In this document: one piece after another, positions 6,556-8,485 of the stretch
Layout of the letters: each line of letters opens with the position of its first letter
How positions within the stretch are numbered: position 1 is the first letter of the stretch
NCBI GenBank assembly: GCA_012964275.1
Contig: DTUG01000183.1
Coordinates: forward strand, 1 to 8,485
Source: Fidelibacterota bacterium
Lineage (GTDB): Bacteria; Fidelibacterota; Marinisomatia; Marinisomatales; UBA1611
Direction of reading: 5' to 3'
DNA length: 8,485 nucleotides
The notes under the pieces: generated by a model
Seen by the model: the letters and a program-made list of their open reading frames with translations, nothing else
Databases searched by the model: none
What the model was told of the DNA's origin: nothing
Program-made: the position numbers and the translations under genes

Positions 6556-6942
6556 ATGAAAGCGGTAATCATTATGGGATCAACTTCTGACAAACCCCAT
6601 GCAAAGAAGATCACCGATAAATTAGATGAGTATGGTATTGACTGGGAACAGCATGCGGCGTCGGCCCACAAGCAACCGCTGAAAGTGCTGGAAATTTTGG
6701 ACACCAACAAAAATGAAAAACATATTGTTTACATCACTATCGCCGGCAGATCTAACGCATTGTCAGGATTTGTGTCAGCTAATTCTGAATTTCCAACCTT
6801 GGGGTGCCCGCCATTTTCTGATAAGGCGGACATGTTGGTGAATATTCATTCCACCCTGCAAATGCCCAGCAACACACCGGTGCTTACTGTAATTGATCCT
6901 GGGAATTGCGCTCTAGCTGTAAAAAGAATTTTTGGTGTTTGA
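6556..6942 (+). CDS. purE: Class II PurE, AIR carboxylase (CO2-using), short form
   Basis: This protein has the PurE fold start VIIMGSTSDKPHAKKI and the SAHK motif (36-39). The region after it then departs from ordinary bacterial PurE: instead of AGGAAHLPGM it has AGRSNALSG (63-71), followed by FPTLGCPP (79-86) and LQMPSNTPV. The AGRSNGL/CPP pattern marks class II PurE, known from the animal bifunctional enzyme PAICS and from Treponema denticola, which carboxylates AIR directly with CO2 and does not need PurK or N5-CAIR. So conversion of AIR to CAIR without PurK is the likely role. At 128 residues it is short: it stops at KRIFGV, where E. coli and human PurE continue for about 30 more residues of helix. 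A good ribosome site supports the ATG. The stop is overlapped by the start of purB. Confidence 0.92.
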   Translation: MKAVIIMGSTSDKPHAKKITDKLDEYGIDWEQHAASAHKQPLKVLEILDTNKNEKHIVYITIAGRSNALSGFVSANSEFPTLGCPPFSDKADMLVNIHSTLQMPSNTPVLTVIDPGNCALAVKRIFGV

Positions 6943-8296
6943 TTCACTTAACAATATTTCTCCCCTAGATGGTCGATACAACAAGGAAGTCGAAAAATTA
7001 TCAAATTATTTCTCCGAGGCTGCCCTTATTCGGTATCGCCTACAAGTCGAAATAGAATATCTAATTGCACTTGGCGATGAAAAAAATATCCCTGATTTAG
7101 AACCAATACCTAAATCTGATAAATCCAAGCTAAGAAAAATCTATACCTCATTCAGAGATGACGATGCAAAACGGGTAAAAGCCATTGAGACTGCCACAAA
7201 TCACGATGTGAAAGCAGTAGAATATTATATCCGGGAACGACTTGATAAAATGAACAAAAAACATCTTTTTCCATGGGTTCACTTCGCCCTGACATCAGAA
7301 GACGTTAATAATCTATCTTACTCACTGATGTGGCAAAATTTTGTCTTTGATGTTTATTCTCCAGATCTCAGCGCCTTAATAAAAAAATTAACGCGTGAGT
7401 CGAGAAATTTCTCCACAGTATCCATGCTCGCAATGACTCACGGCCAATCAGCAACACCCACAACATTTGGAAAAGAACTTGCTGTGTTTACTACACGATT
7501 GATCCGGCAGATAGGGCAACTAAAAGCCCATAAATTATTAGGGAAGTTTGGCGGTGCTACTGGTACATGGTCTGCTCACCAGATGGCTTATCCAAAAATG
7601 GACTGGCCAGCATTTGCACAGGGGTTTATCCGTAGAATGGGGCTAGAGCCAAACCTTGTAACCACCCAGATTGAACCCCACGATTCCATTGTTGAAAGTT
7701 ATCATATACTAATACGCATAAATACTATCCTGATTGACCTTTGCCGGGATGTGTGGTTTTATATCAGTCGAGGAATAATTAAACAGAAAAAAATTCCCGG
7801 AGAAATAGGATCATCCACTATGCCTCACAAGATTAACCCTGTTCATTTCGAGAATGCAGAGGGAAACTTGGGCGTTGCTAATGCTTTATTGAATCATTTC
7901 TCAAACAAATTACCTATTTCCAGGATGCAGCGCGACCTGACCGACAGTACCACGTTGCGTAACCAAGGTGTTGCCATGGGGCACAGTTTTCTTGCTATTC
8001 AAAATATCCTGAAGGGGTTGCGCCGGATTACCATCAATAGAAATAAAATGGAACAGGAACTGAATGATCACTGGGAGGTTCTAGCTGAAGCTGTTCAAAC
8101 TATATTGCGAAAGGCCGGTGCGCCGGACGCCTACGAACAACTGAAACAAATGACCCGAGGGGAGGCCGTAACGCAGGAGACCTTAAAAGAATTTGTAACT
8201 CATTTGCGTATTCCAAAAAAAGACAAAGATTTACTGCATAGGATTACACCGGCAGATTACATTGGCCTTGCCCCCAAACTTGTGGACCAAATCTAA
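6932..8296 (+). CDS. purB: Adenylosuccinate lyase, E. coli-type
   Basis: PurB removes fumarate from SAICAR to give AICAR, and from adenylosuccinate to give AMP. The 454-residue protein follows E. coli PurB closely in length and motif order: ISPLDGRY (9-16), TNHDVKAVEY (89-98), TSEDVNNL (121-128), MTHGQSATP with catalytic-type His170, TTQIEPHD (244-251), the mobile signature loop GSSTMPHKINP (293-303) with the catalytic-type serine pair, RDLTDSTTLRN (334-344) and NHDHWEV-like DHWEVLAE (389-396). The start is uncertain by one codon: TTG at 6932 or GTG at 6935. Both overlap the purE stop (by 11 or 8 bases), and the ISPLDGRY spacing does not separate them. No ribosome site is clear, so translation is probably coupled to purE. 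The stop shares a base with the purF ATG. Confidence 0.97.
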   Translation: MVFDSLNNISPLDGRYNKEVEKLSNYFSEAALIRYRLQVEIEYLIALGDEKNIPDLEPIPKSDKSKLRKIYTSFRDDDAKRVKAIETATNHDVKAVEYYIRERLDKMNKKHLFPWVHFALTSEDVNNLSYSLMWQNFVFDVYSPDLSALIKKLTRESRNFSTVSMLAMTHGQSATPTTFGKELAVFTTRLIRQIGQLKAHKLLGKFGGATGTWSAHQMAYPKMDWPAFAQGFIRRMGLEPNLVTTQIEPHDSIVESYHILIRINTILIDLCRDVWFYISRGIIKQKKIPGEIGSSTMPHKINPVHFENAEGNLGVANALLNHFSNKLPISRMQRDLTDSTTLRNQGVAMGHSFLAIQNILKGLRRITINRNKMEQELNDHWEVLAEAVQTILRKAGAPDAYEQLKQMTRGEAVTQETLKEFVTHLRIPKKDKDLLHRITPADYIGLAPKLVDQI

Positions 8297-8485
8297 TGTG
8301 CGGCGTTGTTGGAATCATTTCCACGCATAAACCTGTGGCGGGAGAACTTTACGACAGCTTAATTCATCTTCAGCACCGAGGACAAGATGCTGCCGGCATC
8401 ATGACCCTTAATCAGCGGTTTCATGTTAAAAAGGGAACTGGGCTCATCCGTGATATTTTTGATGAAAAAAACATGGCGCGCCTGC
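8296..8485 (+). CDS. purF: Amidophosphoribosyltransferase PurF, N-terminal part (3' end outside window)
   Basis: PurF makes phosphoribosylamine from PRPP and glutamine, the first committed step of the pathway and its usual feedback point. Only 63 codons are present. They begin MCGVVGIIS, so Cys2 becomes the N-terminal nucleophile of the glutaminase domain once Met is removed and there is no propeptide. LIHLQHRGQDAAGI, the classic PurF glutaminase motif, follows at about residues 22-35. The ATG overlaps the purB stop by one base (TAATG), as at purL-purM, and no ribosome site is seen, so coupled translation is likely. The frame is open to the window edge. Confidence 0.96.
   Translation, partial: MCGVVGIISTHKPVAGELYDSLIHLQHRGQDAAGIMTLNQRFHVKKGTGLIRDIFDEKNMARL

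Noticed and set aside
6930..6960. Frameshift that would have cut off a longer PurE
   Set aside because: purB begins immediately with its conserved ISPLDGRY start, so no downstream sequence could encode the missing PurE tail in another frame.
1..8485. Mobile element, CRISPR array, tRNA or defence system
   Set aside because: No transposase, integrase, spaced direct repeats, tRNA-like cloverleaf or known defence protein was seen; the window is metabolic throughout.

Overview
This window is part of a bacterial de novo purine biosynthesis (IMP) cluster. On the + strand, in order, it holds the 3' end of purL, purM, a lipoprotein-type alpha/beta hydrolase, an enlarged purQ, purC, purE, purB and the first 63 codons of purF. 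A two-gene unit on the - strand, encoding a polyphosphate kinase 2 (PPK2) and a Nudix hydrolase, sits between the hydrolase and purQ. There are no tRNA or rRNA genes, CRISPR arrays or transposases.

Layout. Positions 1-2789 are a tightly packed + strand unit, purL-purM-hydrolase, with 1-base and 4-base overlaps. Positions 2814-4103 are the - strand PPK2-Nudix pair, which converges on the hydrolase with a 24-base gap and diverges from purQ across a 159-base intergenic region. Positions 4263-8485 are the second + strand pur unit: purQ(S), purC, purE, purB, purF. Its genes overlap by 1 to 23 bases, except for a 69-base gap before purE that carries a long imperfect hairpin.

How the genes work together. 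PurF would start the pathway. The FGAM synthase complex (PurL, PurQ, PurS) converts FGAR to FGAM, and PurM closes the imidazole ring to AIR. PurE carboxylates AIR, PurC makes SAICAR, and PurB releases AICAR and also acts in AMP synthesis. Two variants stand out. The PurQ protein has about 170 extra C-terminal residues that read as two tandem PurS-like domains, which would explain why no separate purS gene is seen. PurE carries the motifs of class II (animal-like, CO2-using) AIR carboxylase, which needs no PurK; it lies next to a PurC of the long, yeast-like type. PurE also appears to lack the usual C-terminal helix.

Organism. The hydrolase architecture (lipobox followed by a beta-rich domain with an SPDQG motif), weak or absent Shine-Dalgarno sites at most genes, and moderate-to-low GC suggest the Bacteroidota/FCB group, possibly a Marinimicrobia-like (SAR406) marine lineage. 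This is inference from family resemblance without a database search, and confidence is low to moderate. The main candidates for new biology are the PurQ-PurS-PurS fusion, the short class II PurE, and the placement of polyphosphate/nucleotide housekeeping genes inside the purine cluster.
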